Positions 23,742 to 39,145 of a stretch of DNA of 64,000 nucleotides are shown here, piece by piece (position 1 is the first letter of the stretch; every line of letters begins with the position of its first letter). A program made the translations under genes and the position numbers. Source of the DNA: Endocalyx cinctus (lineage: Eukaryota > Ascomycota > Sordariomycetes > Amphisphaeriales > Apiosporaceae); assembly GCA_001600455.1 (NCBI GenBank), contig BCKC01000004.1, positions 2,418,001 through 2,482,000 of the forward strand. Reading direction: 5' to 3'. The notes under the pieces are model-generated. The model was not told the DNA's origin, did no database searches, and saw only the letters and a list, made by a program, of their open reading frames with translations.

Positions 23742-25722
23742 ATAAATTTAGGTATAACTTTTAAACAAATAATCGCATAACCTTATAATTATTTCCATTA
23801 AATTCCTAACTCCTGAAAGCCCCTACCTAGCTAATTATATTAATAGTGCCGCAAGCGCGTAATACAGTAAGCGATAAGGAGCCGATGGAAATAGTCTTAA
23901 ATAACGGAAATTTAAAATTTTTAAACATATTAAACAACGACGACGAACTTTACACAAATAACTATAACTTTATAAATAAGTAACGTACAAATAATAGAAA
24001 ATTTACGGCCGCGCGGCTATTTAAAAATATTTTACTAATAATACTATAAATAATAAAATAATTTTACTATAAAAATACTATAACAAAAAAAGGGGTAAAA
24101 AATTTTTCGTAATATAAAATAATAACAAATAACGCGCTAATATTACTTAAAAATATTATATTTAAACTTTAAAAATTCTTATACAATAAATTCCTTAATA
24201 ATATAATTTTAAAATTAATAAACGAAAATAACTTTATTACAAAATACTACTTTAATATTACAATTTCAAAATTTATAAAATATATAAATATAATATCAAA
24301 ACTATCTTATACGTCGATTATTACCGCTAATTTACCAAAACCTCAAACTTAAACCTAAATTTTAATATATATATATATATTACGTAATAATTACTTTATA
24401 TAATAATAATACTAACGTATTATAAATATAAAATAATTATACATATCCTTAGCCAATTTGCGAATATAAAAAAAAATATCGAAAAAAATTATAATAAAGG
24501 TAAATTTAATATTTAAAAATAATAATACTATTATAATAAAAAGGCTATTAAGCAGTAATATTATTATTATATTTAAAAAAAATATTTAAAATTATATTAA
24601 ATATTAATTAAATAATATAAACTTTTAAAATAAGGATTATAATTAATAACTATAAAATAACTATATTAATAAAAAAAATATTTATATAATTTATTTATAA
24701 TAATTACGATATTTTAATAAAAATAACTAAAAATTTTTAATAAAAATATCCCGATATAACTAAATATTAAATTATTTTATTAAAAAATTTAAAAATATAA
24801 TTTATATTATTAATAATATATTTTTATAACGTTAACATTACGAAGATATTATATAACGATAAATTATTATAAAATTTTTAATTTTTTTAGGCCGAATTAT
24901 ATATTATAAAAACGAAAATTATATAATATTATAATTATTATAAATTTAAATATATTTTATAATATTATATTAAAAAAACGGTATATAAGTTTTATGCGTA
25001 TAACGTGTATAAAGGGGAGGAATACGATAAGAAGTTTAAATATTTAATAAGAAAAAAAGGTAAAAATATTTAAAAGAAATATATAAATTATAAGAAAAAT
25101 TACGTAGTATGAGAATATATTTATTATATTATATAAAAATATTACGATCGTATTCGTGTAATTTTTTTAATTAAATTAAAATAATTTATTAAAAATTTTA
25201 TAATAAAAATTAAATAAACGGGATAATTATATAAAAATAACGTAATAATAACGATAATAATATTAACTTTAAGTTAAGATATTAATATAATATTTTAAAT
25301 TAAAAAATTAATATTAAATTTACCTAAATAATAAAAATAAAATTTATACGTAAAATTTTTTTAATATAAATATAATATTTACTTAGTAAATAAATATATT
25401 AAATTATCCGAATTATAATAATAAAACTCGGTTTATTTAAAAGTGTTAAGCGAGAACATTTTATACGTAATATACGCGGATAAATTTTCCTTTTTTTTCG
25501 CTTTCGGGCACCCTATAAGTGATATAATCCTTTAAATATTATTAAAATAAATAAAATAATATATAGTTAAAATACATTAATATTTAATTTAATTTATATT
25601 ATTTATACGGTATATATAAGCGGTTTTTTTGCAAAGTTTAATTAACGAAGTTATATTTAAATAAAGGATTAAATCTTCTTTATATAATTTAGTTTAAAAG
25701 TATAAATATCTAAATAAATAAT
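23742..25722 (+). mobile_element. Unclassified 2-kb element F, copy F1
   Basis: F1 and F2 (28,349-33,822) share both ends. The 5' end is close to AAATTTAGGTATAA, followed by CCTGAAAGCCCCTAC and GAGCCGATGGAA; the 3' end runs into an AAATAAATA tail. F1 is about 1,981 bp and F2, after removing its insertions, about 1,995 bp, so this is probably full length. The tail suggests target-primed insertion as in LINEs or SINEs. Near the 3' end lies a block (CGCTTTCGGGCACCCTATAAGT) also found in the LINE 3' region. RIP has erased most coding signal; in F2 a short stretch reads YNAHKGEERDKKFKYLTREK, which I cannot assign to a family. Confidence 0.7.
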
Positions 25723-26874
25723 AATTTATATTTTTTATATTTTTAACCTTAATATATAAGTAATCCTTTATTATTTTAAAAATATTTTTTATATTTTAAA
25801 TATTAATTTTCCTTAATTTAAATAAATTATTTAAAAATAATTATTAATAAAAACTAATAACTTAATATTAATAATAAAATAATATCTATTTTTTTTTCCG
25901 TTCGCCTATTTACTTATATAATTAATTACATAAAAGCACGGTCCTTTATCTGTGCTTTTCCGCGAGTAAAACCCATGCGGCCGCCACGCGAGCGTAGCAA
26001 CCACAGGATAAAAACCTCACACATCTAAATATATCTACTTTTTCCATTTTCTCTTATTTAACTAGGTTATATTACCTAGGGGGTGCCAAAAGGCGAAAAA
26101 AAGTAAAAATTTAAGGGCGTTAACCGCCCCCGTCGCGCGCGTCTTACGCGCACAATTATTACATAACTCCCGTAATAGTACCGATTACAATATAATTTCC
26201 AACTTTAATAAGGAAAAAACATAAATTATACCTTCCGTTTAATTAAGTTTTTTATAATTACCCGTCTAATAATAATATACGAACGTAAAACCCATATTAT
26301 ATTAACATCGGACTTACTTATTACCTATAAAATAATTTCCCACCCTTTTTATTTTTAATAATTCTTTTCCTTTTATAATAATAATAATAATATTAAATAA
26401 ATCTTTATTATATATAAACCCCGATCGTTTACGGTATATTAATATTTATTAATCTCGTATATAACGTTAATTTAATAACAATAATAATAATAATAATAAT
26501 AATACCATAAATATTACCCCTAAAACTTTATCACACTTTTCGCGTAATGTTAATATTGCGGTAAATATCCGCGTTTTTATCCCCTATCGGGCCTCTTAAC
26601 GCTACTCCGGCCGCTAATGCCGCGCTCCCCTCATCCGCGGGCAAGCTAGCTAATACGCCACCGGCGAAATATAAACGTATTAAGCCGCGCGTTGCCATTA
26701 CTCCTCACCCTATATTTTATGTCCGCTACGTATAACATATTACCAAAAATATTAGCGCTATCTATTTAACGTAAACAGGTATATAGCGTCTCGTCTACGT
26801 GACGTTTATAATACTAATATCCCTTTAAGTAGTGGCGTATGCTACAGGCTTTACGCCCAAGATAATCGCACCTG

Positions 26875-26997
26875 TATAAGGATAATGCCCTAATATTATT
26901 CTGCCAATAATCCAAAAGATTACGAGTATTAATCCACTTGGCACTTTAGGGCTTATTTACTATTATATATAGCTATGTTAAGGGCCACGCCCTTACA
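26875..26997 (+). repeat. Left 123-bp LTR of the TRIM-like element
   Basis: Contains the family core CTCTGCCAATAATCCAAAAG (here with one change), then CCACTTGGCACTTTAGGGCT and GGGCCACGCCCTTACA. It differs from the right LTR by a handful of mostly transition changes. Confidence 0.85.
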
Positions 26998-27267
26998 ACT
27001 ATTTTCCTCCCCATGGTGGCTTATCCTTAAGATATTAACCCTATGTCCCGGGAGACGTAAGCCACTTATGGATTATCCTGGACGCTAAAAATACCTTTTA
27101 TCGTACGTTACCCCGCATATTACGATAAGTACCCCGCACGTTAAGTAAATAGTGGTAACCCCCAGAGGTCCTCTGGCAACTTCACTTTATTGCTCAAATA
27201 CCCTATTAGCTTAACTTAGGACTTAAACTTGAAACCTTTCGTAAACCGCAAGTAGATTAACACTAAT

Positions 27268-27390
27268 TATAAGGATAGTACCCTAATATTACTCTGCCAA
27301 TAATCCAAAAGATTACGAATGTCAATCCACTTGGCACTTTAAGGCTTATTTACTATTATATACAGCTATGTCAAGGGCCACGCCCTTACA
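27268..27390 (+). repeat. Right 123-bp LTR of the TRIM-like element
   Basis: In direct orientation to the left LTR and the same length. It ends in CGCCCTTACA followed by the target duplication ACCTG. Confidence 0.85.
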
Positions 27391-28045
27391 ACCTGCGAGG
27401 ACGTGAGTGTTCCTGTAGCACTTACGCCGCTCTCACTAACCGTATCTTAGGTTCCTCCGTCTACTATCGCCGCCGCCCAGGTACTCATGATCGCTGCCGC
27501 GGCCCTGGACGGGTATCATTTCTTCCGGTTAGCCATCGCGCCCGCACTTCGCCAACGCATTATTAATAAAATCCCCTGGCCCTCTTAGGCGTATTACGAC
27601 TTTTTTACCTCGTTCTACCTGACTTTAGCTCTACGTCAGCATTACGTAGCCATCGCTCTTATAATTTTTATTCCCTATAATTTAACTTCTTCGGTTTTCC
27701 TCGTCGATAAAAATTTATAATTCCTCTTCCTTTTTCTGGGGGAATAGTAATACGTTATATATACGTCGTTCCTACTCCGGGCATAACTTACGGCTACGTT
27801 AGCCGCCTATCTCTTTTACTACCTTATACATACTTAATAGGCCAGTATATACCATTCATTTTACTAATTATTTAGCAGCTCGCGGGTCCTTCGTAACCTA
27901 ATCAAGGTCATCACGCGTTCGTAGCGCTAACGGAACAACTCGTTATAATAATTTTACGCGTAGTCTTTCCCATCGTGAACAATATAAAATAACATGTTCT
28001 ACTATTTCCTCACCGCTATTATAGCTATAGCATAATATTTATATA

Positions 28046-28348
28046 TTTTTATTTTATAATTTAATTTATTATAAAAGATTTATTCCTTAATTTATTATTA
28101 ATTTTTTAAAATTTTAATTTAGTATAAGGCTATATTAATATTAAAATAAAATACTAAAATTATATAATTATTAATTAAAAATCGGGGACCCACTTATATA
28201 TAAAAAGTTATATATTTTTAAAAATAAAATTAATTAAATTATAAAACTATATAATTAAAATATTTTTTATATTTTTATTTATATATAATAATATTAGTTA
28301 AAGTGGAAAAATAAGAATATTATTTTTTAATAAAGAAAGGTTAATTTT
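28046..28348. repeat. AT-rich spacer between LINE copy C and element F2
   Basis: About 300 bp of AT-rich DNA without recognisable element or gene remnant. Confidence 0.5.
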
Positions 28349-29959
28349 ACAAATTTAGGTATAATTTTTAAATAAATAATCGCATAACCTTATAATTATT
28401 TCTATTAAATTCCTAATTCCTGAAAGCCCCTACTTAGCTAGTCGTATTGATAGTATTGCGAGCGTGTGATACGGTAGGCGATAGGGAGCCGATGGAAGTA
28501 GTTTTAAATAACGGAAATTTAAAATTTTTAGATATATTAAACGACGATAATAAATTTTATATAAATAATTATAATTTTATGGATAAGTAACGTATAAATA
28601 ATAGAAAATTTATAATTACGCGGCTATTTAAAAGTATTTTATTAATAATATTATAAATAACGAAACGATTTTATTATAAGAATATTACGGCGAAAAAGGG
28701 GGTAAAAAATTTTTTATAATATAAAATAGTAATAAATAACGCGTTAACGTTATTTAAAAGTATTATATTTAAATTTTAGAAATTTTTATATAATAAATTT
28801 CTTAATAATATAATTTTAAAATTAATAAACGAAAATAATTTTATTATAAAACGTTATTTTAACACTACGATTTTAAAATTTATAAAATATATAAATATAA
28901 TACCAAAATTATTTTATGCGTTAATTATTATTATTAATTTACCGAAGTCTTAAACCTAAACCTAAACTTTAATATACATATATATTATATAGTAATCGTT
29001 TTATATAATAATAATATCGGCACGTTATAAATACGAAATAATTATATATATTTTTAGCTAATCTACGGATATAAAGGAAAAAATATCGGGAAAAATTATA
29101 ATAAAGGTAAATTTAACACTTAGGAATAACAATATTATTACGGTAAAAAAACTATTAAGTAGTAATATTATTATTATATTTAAAGAAAAAATATTTAAAA
29201 TTATATTAAATATTAACTAAATAGTATAAACTTTTAAAATAAGGATTATAATTAATAATTGTAAGGTAGCTATATTAATAAAAGGGATATTTACGTAATT
29301 TATTTATAATAATCACGATATTTTAATAAAAATAATTAGAAATTTCCGATAAAAATATCCCGACGTAATTAAATATTAAACTATTTTACTAAAAAACTCG
29401 AAAATATAGTTTACGTTATTAATAATATACTTTCGTAGTATTAACGTTACGAGGATATTATATAGTAATAAATTATTATAAAATTTCTAATTTTTCCAGG
29501 CTAAATTATATATCACAAAAGTAAAAATTATATAATATTATAATTATAAGTATTGCTATTTGCACATTGATTTTTCCTGTTATTTGTATATTGATTTTTT
29601 GGCAGGTGCCTATTTTAGCTGCTAGCAGCTAAGAACTAAGCCTAATTTGGTAAATATATTCCCACTTTTTTATTTTACTTACTTTAAACAACAATTTCCT
29701 TATTATTTTTATTTGTTTTTTTTAACCTTTTAACATTTTTTTAATTAAATAATAATAATTTTATTAAATATATTAATAATAATATTATTATTTAATAAAA
29801 AATTTTATTATATCGTAATCGGAAGTTTTTTTTTTAAAATCCTTTTTTTTATTAAAAAATATACTTATTTCTATTTCTTCTAACTCTGATTAGAAATAAA
29901 GTTTTTTAGACTTTAAACCTAATAAAATCGATAATATCTTATTTATTTTTTTACCTCCC

Positions 29960-31800
29960 AAAAATATTCCTAACCCTCCTAATTACTATTTGGGTACTTA
30001 TAAAGATTTTAAATATTTAAAGTCGGTTATTAAGGCATTTGTAAGTTGCCATAGTTTCTCTTTTAAGGTAATTCGCATTGTAAATTACCGAAAAAGTAAA
30101 GATGGAGATTAATTACCGACCCGACTTGATATTGCTTATAATTAGTACTATTATATACGAAAAAAACGTCAATATGAAGTAGTAGGGCTCTGAAAAAGGC
30201 GTATCAAGTCAGGGAAAGCGTGCTTTTGGAAAATAAAGTTTATACGCTTAAAAAACACTAATTAGGAATGGTATTTTTTAATATATATCGATAATAATAA
30301 CTAACTTTTATAGTATAATTATTAATTAACGTTTTAAATAAAGAGTTATTAATAATATTGTTAACTTAGTGATTTCGCCCGGAAATTGGTGGAAGTTTTA
30401 ATACTTAATAATGTATTTTACCCTCGAGAGATACAGAATTAAATTATAAGATTTTCGGCTAAGTTAGAGCGCCCTTTTATTAAAGATATATACAATATAT
30501 ACTCTAAGATTATTAAAAAGTTTTAAGGAGGTTTTATTAATATATAAGCTTTTATTCGGTATTTTCGTAAAAATGTTTACTGGTTTAAAATATGTTAGGA
30601 AAACGATGATCTTAGTATTAATAGACTTATTGCTTTCTTCTGGATTATGCCCTATTGTGTTCAGATGTGGAAGTATTACCCTGAAGTGCTTAGTATTAAT
30701 AATATTTATTGCATTAATCGGTTCTATATGCCCTTTTTTAGTTGTACAGGGCAGATTCCAACGGGATTAGTGTTTAATAGGGTATTTGCGTTGATTTCTG
30801 ACGAAACGTACGAAAGTTTTAAGTGGTGTATGCGTTGTTTACGGTGAGTTTAGCTTAAAATAGGAGCTCTTGACCCCAATGTTATTATTACTGATTTTAA
30901 TAGAGAGTTTTGGAATGCCCTCAAAAAGGTATTTGTGGGTGTGTAACTTTAGATCTGTATTTTCTATTTGAATAAGAATGTGGTTAAAAATATTAGCTCT
31001 AAGTGGGAGGAAGTCCCTAACTTTGACTCTGCTAGCTCTAGTGAATTATTAGATGTAACCGATGAGGAGTTTAACGATATTCAAGGGCCCAGGGACTTCG
31101 AAGGGCAGATAATTTAAATTTCTAACGATTGGGGAATAGGTTTTATTAGCTAGGAAGGTCTCAAAAATATTAAAGAATGTTTTGTTTTTTATTTTGCCTA
31201 CCTCCTATATATTGTTAATCATAATATTTTTAACGAAAGTTGGGAGATTATAGTTAATTTTTGGGAACCTTGTTAGTTAAGGCTTTTGCATTATATTTAA
31301 AATATTTGGCTCCCTTACTGTACCGAATGGGCATAAATATATACTAGTTAATATTGTTATTTTAGAATTTGGACCATATTACCAACTGAAACCAATTATA
31401 AAACGTTAAAAAGTTATCTCCTTGACGGTTAAGTTAGCTTTTCTAAGCTGTAATCCAGCCTTAAAAACCTTTTAAAGAACTAGTAACGAGATTTTGAAGT
31501 GGTTATTTCTAATAATACCTTCAAACTTCGGAATGATTGGGTAGGTAAGGAGTATTTGGGTGAATTGCCATATCGAGCTTTATTAAAATGCCTTAAGCTT
31601 ATTCATTAGGAGTATAAAAAAGTTTACAATTATCTCCCTTTTAGGAAAAGCTCCTGGGCACGTAAGCTTCTTCCATGCCGATGCGGTATACCTTTTATTT
31701 GCGGAATCCCTTATTATCACGATATTTTTAAAAAAAATTAATATTACAGATGAAAACCCCGAAATTTAGGAGTTTTAGTTGTTAAATATTGATCCATTCT
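29960..31800 (+). pseudogene. Decayed MULE transposase
   Basis: Pieces read in order on the plus strand: YKDFKYLKSVIKAFVSCHSF (29,997 on), the FAR1/MULE-type N-terminal DNA-binding block; RKKRQYEVVGL and KSGKACFWKIKFIRLKN, its continuation; then from about 30,770 VFALISDETYESFKWCMR, LDPNVIITDFNREFWNALKK and CIFYLNKNVVKN, matching the MULE transposase core (aliphatic-ITD followed by the C-I-x-H-x-NKNV block). At least six in-frame stops separate them, many of TAA/TAG type as RIP would create from Gln or Trp codons. No functional product is possible. Confidence 0.8.
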
Positions 31801-32461
31801 GGCTACTATACCAAGATTTTCGAATTCAGGAGCCTAACTTACGTATACGAGACCTTTATATTATAAAATAAAAAGGGAGACTTAGTACCGGCGTTATAAT
31901 TACTCTAGGTGCCGTAATATGTAAAAAAAAAAAGGGTCAAAAAAGCAAAAAAACTGGCTAAAGGGCTGAAGGGCGTGCCAGTAAATGTGGAAAAAGACTA
32001 GCACCCTCACAACGGCGGCGGTTATCAAATTAAGAAATCGATAACAACGACAAACCCAGTACTAGTTCTAGTCGGAAACGCCAGCGAATTAATACGGGAA
32101 TTTAGAATTAAAACACCAAAAAATATCGCCAACAACCTACCCCTAAATCATCACCAGCTTTATCTATAGCTTCCTATATCATTATTACAATCCCGGAGGC
32201 TCCGGAGGCATCGGTAAACTTTCCGGAGGTCCCGGAAAAGACTCCGGAAATTATTAAACGGAGGTCGCTAGTTTTGCCAAAGATTTCCCGGCAACGGGGG
32301 CTAATTATTTAATAAAAGCGACGACGAGGTTAAAAATAGGAACTAGAAAGTAGTGAAAATAGGAGCTAGAAAATATTAAAAATAGTGAAAAACGCGTTAT
32401 TTAAAGCTTATAGTTGACCTCGGGAGTGGAAGTATTATTAAAAAATTTGTTTAAAATCATC

Positions 32462-32585
32462 TGTAAGGATGGTGCCCTAATACCACTCTGCCAATAATCC
32501 AAAAAGATTACGAGTGTCAATCCACTTGGCACTTTAGGGCTTATTCACTATTATATACAGCTGTGTCAAGGGCCACGCCCTTACA
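32462..32585 (+). mobile_element. Solo LTR of the TRIM-like family
   Basis: A 124-bp copy beginning TGTAAGGATGGTGCCC and ending GGGCCACGCCCTTACA, flanked directly by TCATC on both sides (32,457-32,461 and 32,586-32,590). It is the least mutated of the three copies and shows the original TG...CA ends. A single LTR with its own duplication is what recombination between the two LTRs of a complete element leaves behind. It sits inside the MULE. Confidence 0.85.
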
Positions 32586-33155
32586 TCATCAAGTTAGTTA
32601 CTTAGATATTATTTCGTATATTAGATATGGTTTATATATAATTTATATGGTGTTGTTATCGTTAAAAAGAATACTGAATACATATTATTTTCGAACTTAG
32701 TTAATTTTTAAAGTTAAAAATGAAAGTGACCTAATTAACTAAGAGGTACACTGTAAATACCCTGTAAATATGCCCTATAATACCCTGTAAAACTTTTTAA
32801 GCTAATAGTAGGTTATAGATAGTTTTGCCAGCTGTAAAAAATCAATATATAAATAACAGGAAAAATCAATATGCAAATAGCAATACTTATAATTATTACA
32901 GGTTTGAATATATTTTATAATATTATACTAAAAAAGCGGTATACGGGTTTTATGCGTATAACGCGCATAAGGGGGAGGAACGTGATAAGAAATTTAAATA
33001 CCTAACGAGAGAAAAAGGTAAAAATATCCAAAAAAAAATATATAAATTGCGGGAGAAATTACGCGGTATAGGAGCGTATTTGTTACGTTACGTAGAAGTA
33101 TTACGATTATACCCGTGTAATTTTCCTAATTAAATTAAAATAATTTATTAAAAAT

Positions 33156-33280
33156 TGATACAGTATAGTATGGGTGGAACCCATACTATATACTGTACTA
33201 GATAGATATATAGCTAGCTTGGAAGCGGAGCTTCCAAGCTACTAATACATCATCTTTGACACCCATACTACTTTGTATTA
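33156..33280 (+). mobile_element. MITE-like hairpin element M3
   Basis: 125 bp, almost identical to M2 (18,221), with the same imperfect 21-bp terminal inverted repeats. AAAAT flanks it on both sides (33,151-33,155 and 33,281-33,285). The corresponding place in F1 (about 25,190-25,205) has no insertion and shows ATTAAAAATTTTATAA, the empty site. No open frame. Confidence 0.87.
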
Positions 33281-33850
33281 AAAATCTTATAATAAAAGCT
33301 AAATAAACAAAACGATTACGTAAAAATAACGTAATAATAATAACAATAACGTTAACTTTAAGTTGGGATATTAGTATAATATTCTAGGTTAAAAGACCAA
33401 TATTAAATTTACCCGAATAATAAGAGTAAGGTTTACACGTAGAATCTTCTTAGCGTGAACGTAATATCCACTCGGTAAATAAGTATATTAAATTATCCGA
33501 GTTATAATAATAAAATTTAGTTTATTTAAAGACGTTAAGCGGGAGTATTTTATACGTAGCGTACGCGGATAATTTTCCCTCCTTTTTTTACCTTCGGGTA
33601 CCCCATAAATGGTATAACCCTTTAAATATTATTAAAACGGATAAAATAATATATAGTCAAGACGCGTTAATGTTTAATCCAGCTTACGCTACTTACACGT
33701 TACGTATAAGCGGTTTTTTTATAAAGTTTAGTCAACGGAGTTATATTTAGATAAAGGACTAGATCTCCCTTATATAGCTTAGTCTAGGAGTGTAAATATC
33801 TAAATAAATAAATAAATAAATAATAATATTTTAATAATATTTTAAGAGTC

Positions 33851-39145
<5,295 letters not shown>

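Larger units (their letters stand above)
26875..27390 (+). mobile_element. TRIM-like miniature LTR element, complete, with 5-bp target duplication
   Basis: Two 123-bp direct repeats (26,875-26,997 and 27,268-27,390) flank a 270-bp internal region with no open frame. Each repeat starts TATAAGG and ends CCTTACA; the related solo copy at 32,462 starts TGTAAGG, so the ancestral LTR was TG...CA and one G-to-A change hit the start. ACCTG directly flanks the whole unit on both sides (26,870-26,874 and 27,391-27,395). LINE copy B shows the same locus without the insertion and with a single target sequence. Short LTRs, TG...CA ends, a 5-bp duplication and no coding capacity fit terminal-repeat retrotransposons in miniature. 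A canonical primer-binding site directly after the first LTR and a clear polypurine tract before the second are not visible, which is the weak point. Confidence 0.75.
25897..28045 (-). mobile_element. LINE copy C, 3' end of ORF2 and long 3' region, interrupted by a TRIM-like element
   Basis: Read on the minus strand from 28,020, the text gives EEIVEHVILYCSRWERLRVK, DPRAAK and MVYTGLLSMYKVVKEIGG with stops between. These are the C-terminal zinc-knuckle block (VEHxLLxCxRW) and the final TGLLGQF-type block of fungal Tad1-like LINE ORF2. A long non-coding 3' region follows, ending at GGCGAACGG plus an A-rich tail near 25,897. The core (26.57-27.98 kb) is much less mutated than copy B, while the outer part (25.9-26.57 kb) is more decayed than copy A. 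A 516-bp insertion sits at 26,875-27,390. Confidence 0.75.
29548..32888 (+). mobile_element. MULE DNA transposon with 53-bp terminal inverted repeats
   Basis: The ends AAGTATTGCTATTTGC and GCAAATAGCAATACTT begin inverted repeats of 53 bp that differ at only two positions (18 and 39), both transitions. ATAATTAT flanks the element directly on both sides (29,540-29,547 and 32,889-32,896), and element F1 shows the undisturbed target. The length is 3,341 bp. The long inverted repeats and the 8-bp duplication fit Mutator-like elements, and the interior encodes a decayed MULE transposase. A solo LTR of the TRIM-like family lies inside near the right end. It is less RIP-decayed than its host F2, which agrees with later insertion. 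Confidence 0.85.
28349..33822 (+). mobile_element. Unclassified element F, copy F2, split by a MULE and a hairpin element
   Basis: It matches F1 from its 5' end to 29,547 and again from 32,897 to an AAATAAATAAATAAATAAATA tail at about 33,801-33,822. The 3,341-bp MULE with its 8-bp duplication, and the 125-bp element M3 with its 5-bp duplication, interrupt it. It is less RIP-mutated than F1 in places. Around 32,935-33,120 the plus strand reads GFYAYNAHKGEERDKKFK and then LREKLRGIGAYLLRYVEVLR, a stop-free stretch with protein-like composition but unknown family. Confidence 0.7.
14990..33850. repeat. AT-rich repeat island decayed by RIP-type mutation
   Basis: Almost 19 kb of extremely AT-rich DNA lies between the SET gene and AROM, built from transposable-element copies. 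Related copies differ almost only by C-to-T and G-to-A changes, TpA is very frequent, and coding remnants carry many stop codons where Trp and Gln would be expected. This is the signature of RIP, which in Pezizomycotina mutates duplicated DNA. Remaining C is mostly in CpG. Two stretches keep a more normal composition: 26.57-27.98 kb and much of the MULE. No intact gene was found inside. Individual elements are listed separately. The edges are gradual on the left (about 15.0-15.3 kb) and sharp on the right (about 33.85 kb). Confidence 0.93.

Noticed and set aside
18887..26575. Direct repeats A (18,887-19,571) and the start of C (25,897-26,575) as the two LTRs of one 7.7-kb retrotransposon
   Set aside because: Homology continues in C for another 1.4 kb, a third copy (B) lies inverted between them, the shared end is followed by A-rich tails on the minus strand, and LINE ORF2 motifs are readable in C. 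Separate LINE copies explain this better.
30573..30847. Two overlapping open frames of 65-66 codons as small genes
   Set aside because: They are fragments of the decayed MULE transposase read in two frames; the recognisable transposase text runs through them with stops.
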